A DNA stretch of 26,512 nucleotides, from contig CALDHX010000035.1 in NCBI GenBank assembly GCA_937901525.1, positions 1 through 26,512 on the forward strand, written 5' to 3'. The position numbers were made by a program, and so were the translations under genes. Each line of letters begins with the position of its first letter. Positions within the stretch are counted from its first letter, which is position 1. The notes beneath the pieces were generated by a model. That model did not search any database. It was not told where the DNA came from and saw only the letters and a list, made by a program, of their open reading frames with translations. This document shows, piece by piece, positions 9,599 to 17,992 of the stretch. The stretch comes from an uncultured Bacteroidales bacterium (GTDB lineage: Bacteria; Bacteroidota; Bacteroidia; Bacteroidales; P3).

Positions 9599-10150
9599 AT
9601 GTCTATTTTGCACAAAGATGACCAAGTGTTGTGGTATGCTATGAGGGTTCCTTATAGAAACGAGATAAAGGTGCAAAACAAACTACAAAACAAAGGAATA
9701 GAGGTATTTATTCCTAAAAAAAAGAAATTAATAAAAAGACGAGGCAAGACCTATTACGAAGAAGTTCCTGCTATAAACAACCTTATTTTTGTTCATAGCA
9801 AACTTTGTGTTATTAAAGAATTAAAAAAAGAAATATTAAACTTACAATATTTAGTAAATAAAGAAGAAGGTAAAAGTTATCCTATAGTTATTAGAGACGA
9901 AGAAATGCGACAATTTATAAGAGTAACAGAAAACCTTCAAGAAGCAGCAACTTATTTAGCAATAGAAGAAATAAACATTGCAAAAGGCACAAGAGTTAGG
10001 ATTATTGGAGGCGATTTTGATGGTATTGAAGGCGTATTTATAAAGGTAAAAGGCAAACGAAGCAAAAGAGTCGTTGTTATGTTAGATAAGTTATTAGCAG
10101 TAGTTATGGTAGAAATTGAATCTGATTTTATAGAAGTAATTAAAAATTAA
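9599..10150 (+). CDS. UpxY-like transcription antiterminator (specialised NusG paralog)
   Basis: This 183-residue protein has an N-terminal NGN-type domain (WYAMRVPYRNEIKVQNKLQ at 12-30, then FIPKKKK) and a C-terminal KOW domain (KGTRVRIIGGDFDGIEGVF at 129-147). Such paralogs, exemplified by UpxY of Bacteroides capsule loci, ride RNA polymerase through long polysaccharide operons and prevent early termination. Its place as first gene of a polysaccharide export operon, 8 nt before the Wza-like gene, supports that role over housekeeping NusG, which normally sits beside secE and rplK. No UpxZ-like inhibitor gene follows it. The exact subfamily is inferred from length, motifs and context. Confidence 0.88.
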   Translation: MSILHKDDQVLWYAMRVPYRNEIKVQNKLQNKGIEVFIPKKKKLIKRRGKTYYEEVPAINNLIFVHSKLCVIKELKKEILNLQYLVNKEEGKSYPIVIRDEEMRQFIRVTENLQEAATYLAIEEINIAKGTRVRIIGGDFDGIEGVFIKVKGKRSKRVVVMLDKLLAVVMVEIESDFIEVIKN

Positions 10151-10158
10151 AATAAACT

Positions 10159-10980
10159 ATGAAACTAAACAAAATTAAGACATACTTCACAACAAGCATA
10201 TTATGCATGACTATATTGTTTTTGCATTCTTGTACATCTATTGAAGGAATTGCATATTATCAAGACGTTGACTCAATCTCAGAATTAGACGTTCCTCCTG
10301 CACAAGAAATAATTTTATGCCCAGGTGATAAAATTTCTGTTGTTGTACATTGTAAAGACCCTAAACTTACCGAATTATTTAATTTACCTTACGTTTCTCA
10401 AAGATTAGGATACACATCAGTGTCGGGAAGAGGAGTAAACAATGGACAAATTTCAAGTTACACAATAGACAAAGAAGGATTTATTGACATGCCTGCAATA
10501 GGTCAAGTCTATGTTGCAGGAATAACGCGTAAAGAAGCAGAACAAAGAATCAAGCAAACAATAATAGCACAAGAACAAGCAACAGAAGCCGTTGTTACAA
10601 TAGAATATATGAATCTAAACATTGAGATAGTCGGAGAAGTTGCAAGGCCGGGAAGATACGCAATAGACAAAGACGTTTACACCTTAACCGAAGCATTAAG
10701 TGCAGCGGGCGACTTAACAATATATGGAAGAAGAGACAATATTTTAGTTATGAGAAAAGAAAACGGAATACAAAAAACATATAGAGTTAATTTATGTTCT
10801 GCACAGGACGTTTTCACTTCCCCTGTTTTTTACTTAAAACAAAATGACATTGTATATGTAGAGCCAAATGATACAAGAATGAGACAATCTACCGTAAACG
10901 GAAATAATGTACGTTCAACCTCATTTTGGATTTCAGTAGCATCTCTTTTAACATCCGTTTTACTAGTATTTATTAGATAA
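10159..10980 (+). CDS. Wza-like polysaccharide export lipoprotein
   Basis: This 273-residue protein starts with a lipoprotein signal (hydrophobic run ending FLHSC, lipidated Cys25). A polysaccharide export domain follows at roughly 50-150 (ILCPGDKISVVV; YTIDKEGFIDMPAIGQV), then an SLBB-type domain beginning IVGEVARPGRYAID. The last 20 or so residues form one hydrophobic helix (FWISVASLLTSVLLVFIR), as in the helix by which Wza-type proteins cross the outer membrane. It probably forms the outer-membrane export channel for an exopolysaccharide, together with the Wzc-like protein encoded 25 nt downstream. It is shorter than E. coli Wza, which is common for Bacteroidota homologs. Confidence 0.92.
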   Translation: MKLNKIKTYFTTSILCMTILFLHSCTSIEGIAYYQDVDSISELDVPPAQEIILCPGDKISVVVHCKDPKLTELFNLPYVSQRLGYTSVSGRGVNNGQISSYTIDKEGFIDMPAIGQVYVAGITRKEAEQRIKQTIIAQEQATEAVVTIEYMNLNIEIVGEVARPGRYAIDKDVYTLTEALSAAGDLTIYGRRDNILVMRKENGIQKTYRVNLCSAQDVFTSPVFYLKQNDIVYVEPNDTRMRQSTVNGNNVRSTSFWISVASLLTSVLLVFIR

Positions 10981-11005
10981 TCCAAGAAACAAAAAACGAA
11001 AACAA

Positions 11006-13411
11006 ATGGAAAACACAAAACAAGAACAAGAAGAACCAATAATTGATATAAGAAACATAATATATTATTGCATTTCAAAATGGTATTGGTTTGCAATATC
11101 TATCATATTAACTGTTGCTATTGCATTCTTGTACATAAAAAAAATAGAACCACAATACTCTGCGAGTGCAGAAATACAAATAAAATCAGATTCAAAAAGT
11201 GGCTCCTCACCAGGAGAGATTGATTTCAACAACACCGGATTCTTTAAAAGCACTACTAATGTTCAAAACGAAATAGTAGCATTTGCTTCTCCCGATTTGA
11301 TGGAAGAAGTAGTTAATAGATTAAACCTTCACATTGATTACCGAAAACCAGGACTATTCTACAACAAACTTCTTTACGGAACAAGCCTTCCAATCACAAT
11401 TTCAATGCCAGATCTTGCAGACAATGCTGTTGCATCATTTACGATAAAACTATTAGAAAAAGAAAAATTTGAAATAACAAACCTAACATTTAACGGAGAA
11501 AAGTTTTTCAATAAAAAATTAGAAGGAAGACTTTACGATACAATAACCTCACCTTACGGAAGTCTAATTGTAGCTCCGACTATTCACTACAACGAAGAAC
11601 TTATTGAAGAAACAAACCAAATCCTTGTTAAAAGAATTAGCAAAAACTCAGCCGTTGCAAAATATTCTAACAAATTAGGAGTAGAACAAAACAACAAAGA
11701 AGCAGATGTTATAACCCTTTTTGTAAATGACGTATCAACACAAAGAGCAGAAGACTTTTTAAACACACTAATTGTTGTTTACAATGAACATTGGATAAAA
11801 GACAAAAACCAAATAGCAAATTCCACATCAATTTTCATTAACGATCGTTTATTAGTAATTGAAAACGAATTAGCAAACGTAGATAGCGATATTTCTTCCT
11901 ATAAATCCGTCAATTTATTACCCGATGTTGACGCGGTAGCCAATATGTATCTACAAGAAAACAAAAACCTCAACGAAGAAATAAGAGAACTAAGTAATCA
12001 AATATGGATGGCACACTACATAAAGGATTACCTATCAAAAAATGCCATTACATCTGAACTTTTACCCGTAAACTCTGGCATACAAAATGCGAATATTGAA
12101 AGACTAATCTCAGAACACAATGCCAAACTTTTAGAGAGAAACAATTTAGTAGCCAATAGTAGTGAAAAGAACGTTCTTGTAAAAGACATGGACAAAGCCT
12201 TAATGGAGATGAGACGAATAATTGGCGTTTCTGTCGATAACCAAATAAACGTTCTTCAAAATCAAATGACACAACTACAAAGAACAGAAAAACAAACCTC
12301 AGCAAAACTTGCCTCAAATCCAAATCAAGCCAAAGTATTATTATCCGTAGAAAGACAACAATCAGTAAAACAATCACTATACCTATACTTACTACAAAAA
12401 CGTGAAGAAAATGAACTTTCACAAGCCTTTACAGCATACAATACACGTGTTATTCAAAAGCCAAGAGCAAGTATAGCTCCTGTTGCTCCAAGAAGCATGA
12501 TGATTCTCCTTGTAGGATTTGTTTTAGGAGTTGCAATTCCATTAGGAATCATCATTCTTAAAGAATACCTCACAACAACCGTTCGCGGACGACAAGACTT
12601 AAAAAATCTCACTTTACCATTCTTGGGAGAAATACCTTCTTGTGCTCCAAGACACAAAGGATTAAATCGCTTTAAGAAAAAGACAAACACAGGTAACGAA
12701 ACAATCGTTGTTAAAGCAGGAAGTAGAAATGTTGTAAACGAAGCATTCCGTAGTTTAAGAACTAATTTGGATTTTATGACACAAGACAAGCAATCAAACT
12801 CTATTGCAATTACATCATACAATCCAGGATCAGGAAAAAGTTTCATCTCAATAAACTTAGCAATAGCCCTTGCTATTCAAAACAAAAAAGTATTAGTAAT
12901 AGACGGAGACTTACGACACGCAACAGCTTCTAAATATGTAAATAGTCCAGAGATAGGAATTTCAGACTATCTCGCAGGAAAAATAACAAATGTTAATGAT
13001 GTAATAATAAAAGACAAAACATTCAATTCATTATACATATTACCAGTTGGAACAATTCCACCAAATCCTGCCGAATTACTATCACAAAACTTATTTAAAC
13101 TAACAATAGAAAAACTAAAACAAGAATACGACTATGTTTTCGTAGACTGTCCACCTATTGAAATAGTAACCGATACACATATCATAGAAAAAAGTATAGA
13201 CAGAATCATATTTGTAATAAGAGCTGGATTATTTGAAAGAAATATGTTAGGCGATTTGCAAAACCTTTACACAAATGCAACCTTTAAAAACATGTCTTAC
13301 ATACTTAATGGCACAGAAAACAAAGGAGAAAAATATGGCAAATACGGCTATAAGTATGGTTACAAATATGGTTATCACTACGGCAGCTATTACTCAAACA
13401 ACGACAAATAA
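11006..13411 (+). CDS. Wzc-like chain-length determinant fused to BY-type tyrosine kinase
   Basis: This 801-residue inner-membrane protein has a first transmembrane helix at about 27-45, a Wzz-type periplasmic region with long helical segments (about 270-480), and a second helix at about 498-518. The cytoplasmic kinase carries Walker A SYNPGSGKS (604-612, K611), Walker A' VLVIDGDLR (629-637) and Walker B YVFVDCPP (710-717). The tail holds ten tyrosines between residues 777 and 796 in a GYKYGY pattern, the autophosphorylation cluster typical of BY-kinases. It should set polymer length and drive export through cycles of phosphorylation, reversed by the phosphatase encoded 14 nt downstream. All catalytic motifs are intact. 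Confidence 0.95.
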   Translation: MENTKQEQEEPIIDIRNIIYYCISKWYWFAISIILTVAIAFLYIKKIEPQYSASAEIQIKSDSKSGSSPGEIDFNNTGFFKSTTNVQNEIVAFASPDLMEEVVNRLNLHIDYRKPGLFYNKLLYGTSLPITISMPDLADNAVASFTIKLLEKEKFEITNLTFNGEKFFNKKLEGRLYDTITSPYGSLIVAPTIHYNEELIEETNQILVKRISKNSAVAKYSNKLGVEQNNKEADVITLFVNDVSTQRAEDFLNTLIVVYNEHWIKDKNQIANSTSIFINDRLLVIENELANVDSDISSYKSVNLLPDVDAVANMYLQENKNLNEEIRELSNQIWMAHYIKDYLSKNAITSELLPVNSGIQNANIERLISEHNAKLLERNNLVANSSEKNVLVKDMDKALMEMRRIIGVSVDNQINVLQNQMTQLQRTEKQTSAKLASNPNQAKVLLSVERQQSVKQSLYLYLLQKREENELSQAFTAYNTRVIQKPRASIAPVAPRSMMILLVGFVLGVAIPLGIIILKEYLTTTVRGRQDLKNLTLPFLGEIPSCAPRHKGLNRFKKKTNTGNETIVVKAGSRNVVNEAFRSLRTNLDFMTQDKQSNSIAITSYNPGSGKSFISINLAIALAIQNKKVLVIDGDLRHATASKYVNSPEIGISDYLAGKITNVNDVIIKDKTFNSLYILPVGTIPPNPAELLSQNLFKLTIEKLKQEYDYVFVDCPPIEIVTDTHIIEKSIDRIIFVIRAGLFERNMLGDLQNLYTNATFKNMSYILNGTENKGEKYGKYGYKYGYKYGYHYGSYYSNNDK

Positions 13412-13425
13412 ATCTCATATATCAC

Positions 13426-14109
13426 TTGGCAAACATTTTCAGCAAGATTTTTCAAAAAGAAAGTAAATTAAAGAAGAGTGGATTGTTAGATCAAAAATCT
13501 GACGTCCACTCTCATATTCTTTATGGAGTAGATGATGGAGTGCAACAATTAGAAGAAAGCCTTCAAATATTGGAAGAATTAGAAAAATTAGGCTTTAAAA
13601 AACTTTGGTGTACACCTCACATCATGGAAGACATACCAAATGAAACTAAATTTTTACAAGAAAGATTTCTTCAATTAAAACAAGCCTACAAAGGAGAAAT
13701 TCAACTACACTTAGCAGCAGAATATATGATAGACAACGTGTTTAGCAAAAGATTATCAAACAAAGACCTCTTGCCTCACGGTGAATTAAAAAATCATTTA
13801 CTTGTAGAAACCTCCTACTTCAATCCTCCATTAAACTTAGAAAAAACATTACAAGAAATATACTCCATAGGCTATTATCCATTGCTTGCACACCCTGAGC
13901 GATATGTCTATATGGAAGAAAATGACTACATAAAACTAAAATCCAACGGCATAAAATTCCAATTAAATCTCCTTTCCTTAAAAGGAATGTATGGAAAAAC
14001 AGCACAAAAAAAAGCAGAATGGCTTCTTTCCAAAAATTACTATGATCAAGTAGGCAGCGACATTCACTCTATCCATCAAATCCACGCATTAAAAGACCTA
14101 TTGAAATAA
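13426..14109 (+). CDS. CpsB/YwqE-type protein tyrosine phosphatase (PHP fold)
   Basis: This 227-residue metal-dependent phosphatase of the PHP superfamily is the usual partner that dephosphorylates the tyrosine tail of Wzc/CpsD kinases. Metal-ligand motifs are visible: DVHSHILYGVDDGV (26-39, H28 and H30), TPH (H65), AAEYMID (E99), LAHPERY (H156) and SDIHS (D212, H214). The best start is TTG 13426; no in-frame ATG precedes the catalytic core, and the resulting N-terminus (ANIFSKIFQKESKLKK) resembles the short basic lead of homologs. The gene lies between the kinase and the acyltransferase, with gaps of 14 and 4 nt, so it belongs to the operon. Confidence 0.9.
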   Translation: MANIFSKIFQKESKLKKSGLLDQKSDVHSHILYGVDDGVQQLEESLQILEELEKLGFKKLWCTPHIMEDIPNETKFLQERFLQLKQAYKGEIQLHLAAEYMIDNVFSKRLSNKDLLPHGELKNHLLVETSYFNPPLNLEKTLQEIYSIGYYPLLAHPERYVYMEENDYIKLKSNGIKFQLNLLSLKGMYGKTAQKKAEWLLSKNYYDQVGSDIHSIHQIHALKDLLK

Positions 14110-14113
14110 TTAA

Positions 14114-15223
14114 ATGACCGATTCAAAACAACATTATCAAGTTCTTGACGCCCTAAGAGGCGTTGCTGCAATTATTGTAGTATGTTATCATATTTTTGAA
14201 GGTTTTTCCTTTGCGCAAATCACCAATCAAGCAGGCGATGGCTTAATAAGAACATTTAATCACGGATACTTAGCCGTAGATTTCTTCTTTTTGCTGTCAG
14301 GATTCGTTATAAACTATGCCTATCACGACAGATGGAACAAAATGACTACCGTTTCATTTTTCAAACGCCGTCTAATACGTCTTCACCCCATGCTAATAAT
14401 GGGAGCATTTATCGGATTAATATGTTTTCTCATAGGAGGCTCTATGCAATGGAGTGGAAATACAATTCCTTTTTATATTTCAATAATAACATTCCTCCTA
14501 ACCTGTTTTATGATTCCTGCCTTACCAGGCTCATTCAACGAAGTAAGAGGAAATGGAGAACTCTTCCCGCTCAATGGTCCTATGTGGTCCTTATTTTTTG
14601 AATACATAGGCAACATACTCTATGCCCTATTCATTAGAAGACTAAGCACAAAACTCCTAACCCTTTTAGTAATCCTCTTAGGCATACTTCACAGCATATT
14701 TACCATAGGAAACCTTTCGGGATATGGCAACTTAGGCGTAGGTTGGACCTTTGACACAATTAATTTCTGTGGAGGAATGCTACGAATGCTATTTCCTTTC
14801 ACCTTAGGAATGCTTATCTCTCGCCGTTTCAAAGCGATAAAGCTACCTTATTCATTTTTAATCTCCTCAATTCTTCTAATTGCAACTCTTTCCGTTCCTT
14901 ACCTTACAGCTTTCAAAGCAATAAACCTCAATGGCATTTATGAATTCTTTTGCATAATAGCAATCTTCCCTATAATCTTAACAATAGGAGCATCGAGTCA
15001 AGAAAAATCAAAACTAAGTCAAACCTTAGGAGAATTATCCTATCCTCTATACATAATTCACTACCCTATAATGTACCTATTTTATCAATGGCTAATAAAA
15101 ACCAAGCAATACACACTTTCAGAAACCTATCCCGTAGCAATACTTATAGTATTACTATCTGTAATTCTTGCCTTTACACTATCAAGACTATATGATAAAC
15201 CAATAAGAAAAAGACTCCACTAA
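14114..15223 (+). CDS. Acyltransferase-3 family membrane protein
   Basis: This 369-residue polytopic membrane protein has the acyltransferase-3 (OafA/WecH-like) N-terminal signature: LDALRGVAAI (11-20), H26 in CYHIFEG, FFFLLSGFV (57-65) and RRLIRLHP (85-92). About ten hydrophobic helices follow through the C-terminus. Members transfer acetyl, succinyl or similar groups to sugars or lipids on the periplasmic side. Placed 4 nt after the phosphatase at the end of the export operon, it most likely decorates the exported polysaccharide; the acyl group and target cannot be read from the sequence. A hairpin directly after its stop codon probably ends the operon. Confidence 0.88.
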   Translation: MTDSKQHYQVLDALRGVAAIIVVCYHIFEGFSFAQITNQAGDGLIRTFNHGYLAVDFFFLLSGFVINYAYHDRWNKMTTVSFFKRRLIRLHPMLIMGAFIGLICFLIGGSMQWSGNTIPFYISIITFLLTCFMIPALPGSFNEVRGNGELFPLNGPMWSLFFEYIGNILYALFIRRLSTKLLTLLVILLGILHSIFTIGNLSGYGNLGVGWTFDTINFCGGMLRMLFPFTLGMLISRRFKAIKLPYSFLISSILLIATLSVPYLTAFKAINLNGIYEFFCIIAIFPIILTIGASSQEKSKLSQTLGELSYPLYIIHYPIMYLFYQWLIKTKQYTLSETYPVAILIVLLSVILAFTLSRLYDKPIRKRLH

Positions 15224-15224
15224 A

Positions 15225-15260
15225 TTTTTCTTTGATTTTAGAAAATAAAACAAAGAAAAA
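15225..15260 (+). terminator. AT-rich terminator hairpin after the exopolysaccharide operon
   Basis: TTTTTCTTTG (15225-15234) is the exact complement of CAAAGAAAAA (15251-15260). Inside it TTTTA/TAAAA extends the stem after a one-base bulge, around a GAAAA loop. It begins 2 nt past the acyltransferase stop codon and precedes the der promoter. It is low in GC and lacks a long U tract on the plus strand, so strength is uncertain. Confidence 0.5.
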
Positions 15261-15288
15261 ATTCTCGTGCTTTTTCGTTTCTTTGTTG

Positions 15289-15296
15289 TATCTTTG
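15289..15296 (+). promoter_or_regulatory. der: Bacteroidota -7 box for der
   Basis: TATCTTTG matches TAnnTTTG exactly and ends 19 nt before the der ATG, after the operon-ending hairpin. A clear -33 TTTG at the proper spacing is not present. Confidence 0.6.
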
Positions 15297-15315
15297 CACA
15301 AAATAAGAAAATACA

Positions 15316-16629
15316 ATGGGTAATATAGTAGCAATCGTAGGTCGTCCTAATGTAGGCAAATCAACTTTATTTAATCGTTTAACAGAAACAAGAGATGCAA
15401 TAATTCACTCCGAAGCAGGCGTAACAAGAGATCGTCATTACGGAAAATCCAATTGGAATGGAAAAGAATTTTCAGTTATTGACACAGGAGGATACGTAAT
15501 TGGAAGCGAAGACGTGTTTGAAGACGAAATAAGAAAACAAGTAATCTTAGCAATAGAAGAAGCAGACGCCATAATCTTTATGGTAGATGTAAAAGAAGGC
15601 ATCACACCTGATGATGAAGAAGTAGCAGAACTATTAAGACGTTGCGACAAGAAAGTATTACTTGTTGCCAATAAAGTAGATAACGCAGCAAGAGCAAACG
15701 ATCACTATGAATTTTACTCATTTGGACTTGGAGAAGTCTATACAATATCTGCAATAAACGGCTCTGGAACAGGAGAAATGTTAGACGAGTTAGTAAAAGA
15801 CTTTGCAGAAGAAGAAACCTTTGTTGATGAAAACGCAGGAATACCTAAACTTTGCGTTGTAGGACGTCCAAACGTTGGAAAAAGTTCTCTAATCAACACC
15901 CTAATCGGACAAGAAAGAAACATAGTTCATAACTCGGCAGGAACAACAAGAGATTCTCTTGACACAAGATATAACCTTTTCGGATTTGACTTTGTGATTA
16001 TCGACACAGCAGGCGTAAGAAAAAAGAACAAAGAAATGGACGATGTTGAATTTTACTCAGTTATGCGTTCAATTCGTTCGATTGAAAACTCCGATGTCTG
16101 CGTTTTGATGATAGATGCCTCACAAGGCTTAGAAAGTCAAGACATAAACCTATTCTCACTTATCAATCGCAACAACAAAGGCGTTGTAATTGTAGTAAAT
16201 AAATGGGACTTAATAGAAAAAGACAACAAAACAATACTTGAATTTGAAGAAAAGATAAGAGCAAAGATAGCACCATTTGACGATGTGCCTATTGTCTTTA
16301 CTTCGGTTATCAACAAACAAAGAATATTCAAAGTATTAGAAACTGCAAGAAAAGTTTACGAATCACGAAGCAGACAAATCCCTACCTCAGAGTTGAACGA
16401 AAGACTATTACCAATAGTAAAAGAACAAAATCCACCACCAGCATACAAAGGAAAGTATGTAAAGATTAAATATATAATGCAATTAAAGACAGCATACCCA
16501 CAATTTGTCTTCTATTGCAACCTTCCACAATACATAAAAGACCCTTACAAACGTTTTGTTGAAAATCGTTTAAGAGAAATGTACGATTTCAAGGGCGTAC
16601 CTATCACAATATTCTTCCGACAAAAGTAA
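15316..16629 (+). CDS. der: Ribosome biogenesis GTPase Der (EngA)
   Basis: Der is an essential tandem GTPase acting in 50S subunit maturation. The 437 residues show two complete G domains. The first has GRPNVGKS (9-16), DTGG (56-59) and NKVD (119-122); the second has GRPNVGKS (183-190), DTAG (230-233) and NKWD (295-298). A C-terminal KH-like domain (about 352-437) includes the conserved PPAYKGKYVKIKY and ends FFRQK. It has its own promoter box, and the Hsp15-like gene follows after 7 nt, so the two are probably co-transcribed. Confidence 0.98.
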   Translation: MGNIVAIVGRPNVGKSTLFNRLTETRDAIIHSEAGVTRDRHYGKSNWNGKEFSVIDTGGYVIGSEDVFEDEIRKQVILAIEEADAIIFMVDVKEGITPDDEEVAELLRRCDKKVLLVANKVDNAARANDHYEFYSFGLGEVYTISAINGSGTGEMLDELVKDFAEEETFVDENAGIPKLCVVGRPNVGKSSLINTLIGQERNIVHNSAGTTRDSLDTRYNLFGFDFVIIDTAGVRKKNKEMDDVEFYSVMRSIRSIENSDVCVLMIDASQGLESQDINLFSLINRNNKGVVIVVNKWDLIEKDNKTILEFEEKIRAKIAPFDDVPIVFTSVINKQRIFKVLETARKVYESRSRQIPTSELNERLLPIVKEQNPPPAYKGKYVKIKYIMQLKTAYPQFVFYCNLPQYIKDPYKRFVENRLREMYDFKGVPITIFFRQK

Positions 16630-16636
16630 AAAACTT

Positions 16637-17005
16637 ATGGAAGTAAGAATTGACAAATGGTTATGGGCGGTAAGGCTTTACAAAACAAGAGCCTTAGCGA
16701 CCGATGCCTGTCGATTAGGGAAAGTAACCTGCGAAGGAAGTGTAGTAAAGCCCTCAAAAATCGTAAAAGAAGGCGATGTGTATGTAGTAAACATAGACCA
16801 ACTGCACCGAAAGGTGAAAGTAAAACAACTTCTCAACAATAGAGTTGGAGCAAAACTTGTAGAAAACTTTTTAGAAGACCAAACCGACATTCAAGAGATT
16901 GAAAGAATACGCATAGCAAGAGAATACGCCTTTGAAAAACGCGACAGAGGAATAGGCCGACCAAGCAAAAAAGACCGAAGACTATTAGATGAATTTAAAT
17001 CTTAA
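16637..17005 (+). CDS. hslR: Hsp15-like S4-domain RNA-binding protein
   Basis: This 122-residue protein opens with an S4 RNA-binding domain (VRIDKWLWAVRLYKTRALAT at 3-22; KPSKIVKEGDVYVV further on) and ends in a basic tail (RDRGIGRPSKKDRR). This is the layout of Hsp15, which binds 50S subunits carrying stalled peptidyl-tRNA and helps recycle them. Size and motifs fit the family. It starts 7 nt after der, a sensible partner in ribosome maintenance. A small hairpin (17016-17040) follows. Confidence 0.92.
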   Translation: MEVRIDKWLWAVRLYKTRALATDACRLGKVTCEGSVVKPSKIVKEGDVYVVNIDQLHRKVKVKQLLNNRVGAKLVENFLEDQTDIQEIERIRIAREYAFEKRDRGIGRPSKKDRRLLDEFKS

Positions 17006-17015
17006 CTTTTCAAGC

Positions 17016-17046
17016 AAACAATTCAAAAAATCTATTGTTTCTTTTT
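17016..17046 (+). terminator. Weak candidate terminator after the Hsp15-like gene
   Basis: AAACAAT (17016-17022) pairs with ATTGTTT (17034-17040) and is followed by CTTTTT. The stem has seven mainly A-T pairs, so it is weak, but it lies between the Hsp15-like stop and the next -7 box, where a terminator would be expected. Confidence 0.3.
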
Positions 17047-17064
17047 AAGTACTCATTTTTTTTA

Positions 17065-17072
17065 TATCTTTG
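17065..17072 (+). promoter_or_regulatory. Bacteroidota -7 box for the orphan membrane gene
   Basis: TATCTTTG matches TAnnTTTG and ends 30 nt before the ATG at 17103. No TTTG lies at the standard -33 spacing. It indicates that the downstream gene is transcribed separately from der and the Hsp15-like gene. Confidence 0.55.
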
Positions 17073-17102
17073 CAGAGATTTATAAATTAAATAAAAAATA
17101 AA

Positions 17103-17735
17103 ATGCAAAATTGGAATTGGGAATTGATTAGTGCAGTTGTGGCAATAATAGCAACAATTATTGGTGGGATATGGTTTATTTCAAGAAAGATATACCATTT
17201 AGGACGCATTTTTCAACGTTTTGAAGATTTGAATACACGAACACGCAACGCTAATTGTGATACTCATAGCAAAGATATTAAGGAGATGAAAACTATATTC
17301 TCATCTCATGATGAAGATATAAAAACTATTAAAGAATTTTTACTAATAACAAATAAAAAAGCATCTGTATTATTTTCGGTAAAGAATAGTCCACGCCAAT
17401 TAAACGAGATGGGCAATAAAGTTTTTGCTGATATGAAAGGAGAAGACTTCCTTAACCAAAATAAAGAGTACTTATTTTCTCAAATAGATGGCTATAATCC
17501 AAAAACAGCATTAGATGTAGAAAACTCTGCTCACGCAGTTTGCATAACATCTGTTGATAACGAAATATTTAATGGCTTAAAAAACTTTGTTTATAACTCT
17601 CCTTCATATAAAATAATAGACAGAGAAGGAAAAGAAAGAATGTATGATTTAGCAATGTCAGACATTTGTTTTATATTGAGTTTACCTTTGCGAGATATGT
17701 ACTTGGAAATTCATCCAGAAATACTATCAAAATAA
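17103..17735 (+). CDS. Unrecognised membrane-anchored protein, 210 residues
   Basis: I do not recognise a named family. One N-terminal transmembrane helix is visible (about 9-27, ISAVVAIIATIIGGIWFIS), followed by a basic stretch that suggests the rest is cytoplasmic. A helical, possibly coiled-coil linker with repeated SxDxDIKxxK-like phrasing (THSKDIKEMK, SHDEDIKTIK) spans about 45-80. A C-terminal domain of roughly 120 residues begins FSVKNSPRQLNEMG and continues GEDFLNQNKEYLFSQI. There are two or three cysteines but no catalytic motif I can name. The gene is single, has its own promoter box, and is flanked by a repeated stem-loop on its 3' side, between two conserved core clusters. This suggests an accessory gene. 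The ORF is clearly coding: one start, a plausible helix and a terminator. Confidence 0.8.
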   Translation: MQNWNWELISAVVAIIATIIGGIWFISRKIYHLGRIFQRFEDLNTRTRNANCDTHSKDIKEMKTIFSSHDEDIKTIKEFLLITNKKASVLFSVKNSPRQLNEMGNKVFADMKGEDFLNQNKEYLFSQIDGYNPKTALDVENSAHAVCITSVDNEIFNGLKNFVYNSPSYKIIDREGKERMYDLAMSDICFILSLPLRDMYLEIHPEILSK

Positions 17736-17758
17736 ATTTTTCAATAGAAATAAAAAAA

Positions 17759-17809
17759 CAAAACGCTCGCCAGTCAAATTAAAACCAAGACTTACGAGCG
17801 TTTTTCTTT
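17759..17809 (+). terminator. 51-nt stem-loop, copy 1 (bidirectional terminator-like repeat)
   Basis: AAAACGCTCG pairs perfectly with CGAGCGTTTT. Inside lie a 2x2 internal loop, a second 4-bp stem AGTC/GACT and a 13-nt A-rich loop. TTTTTCTTT follows on the plus strand, and a T-rich tract also follows on the minus strand. It sits 24 nt after the orphan gene, between convergent genes, so it probably terminates both directions. A copy at 24840-24890 matches it at 47 of 51 positions. Confidence 0.75.
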
Positions 17810-17860
17810 AAACAAAAAGTCCTACATAAACGCTTGATTTTACAAATTAAATCTTTTGAA

Positions 17861-17944
17861 AAAAAAGTCTTTGAAAAAATGAAAAAAAGCAAAGAAAAAA
17901 ATAATTTTTTCAAAGAAAAATTTTAAAAAAACAAAGACTTTTTT
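17861..17944. repeat. Nested AT-rich inverted repeats in a convergent intergenic region
   Basis: AAAAAAGTCTTTG (17861-17873) is the exact complement of CAAAGACTTTTTT (17932-17944). Inside, CTTTGAAAAAAT (17869-17880) is the exact complement of ATTTTTTCAAAG (17904-17915). The two left arms share CTTTG, so the hairpins are mutually exclusive. The region lies between the orphan gene and the PAP2 gene, which converge. It may back up termination for the long minus-strand operon or be a small structured RNA; no ORF is seen here. Confidence 0.45.
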
Positions 17945-17992
17945 GGCAGTTTTAATGCTTTAAAGATAAATATCTGATTTTATGGTTTTTAA

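Noticed and set aside
9599..10150. Housekeeping NusG
   Set aside because: Not beside secE/rplK, and it leads a polysaccharide export operon, so the UpxY-like paralog call fits better.
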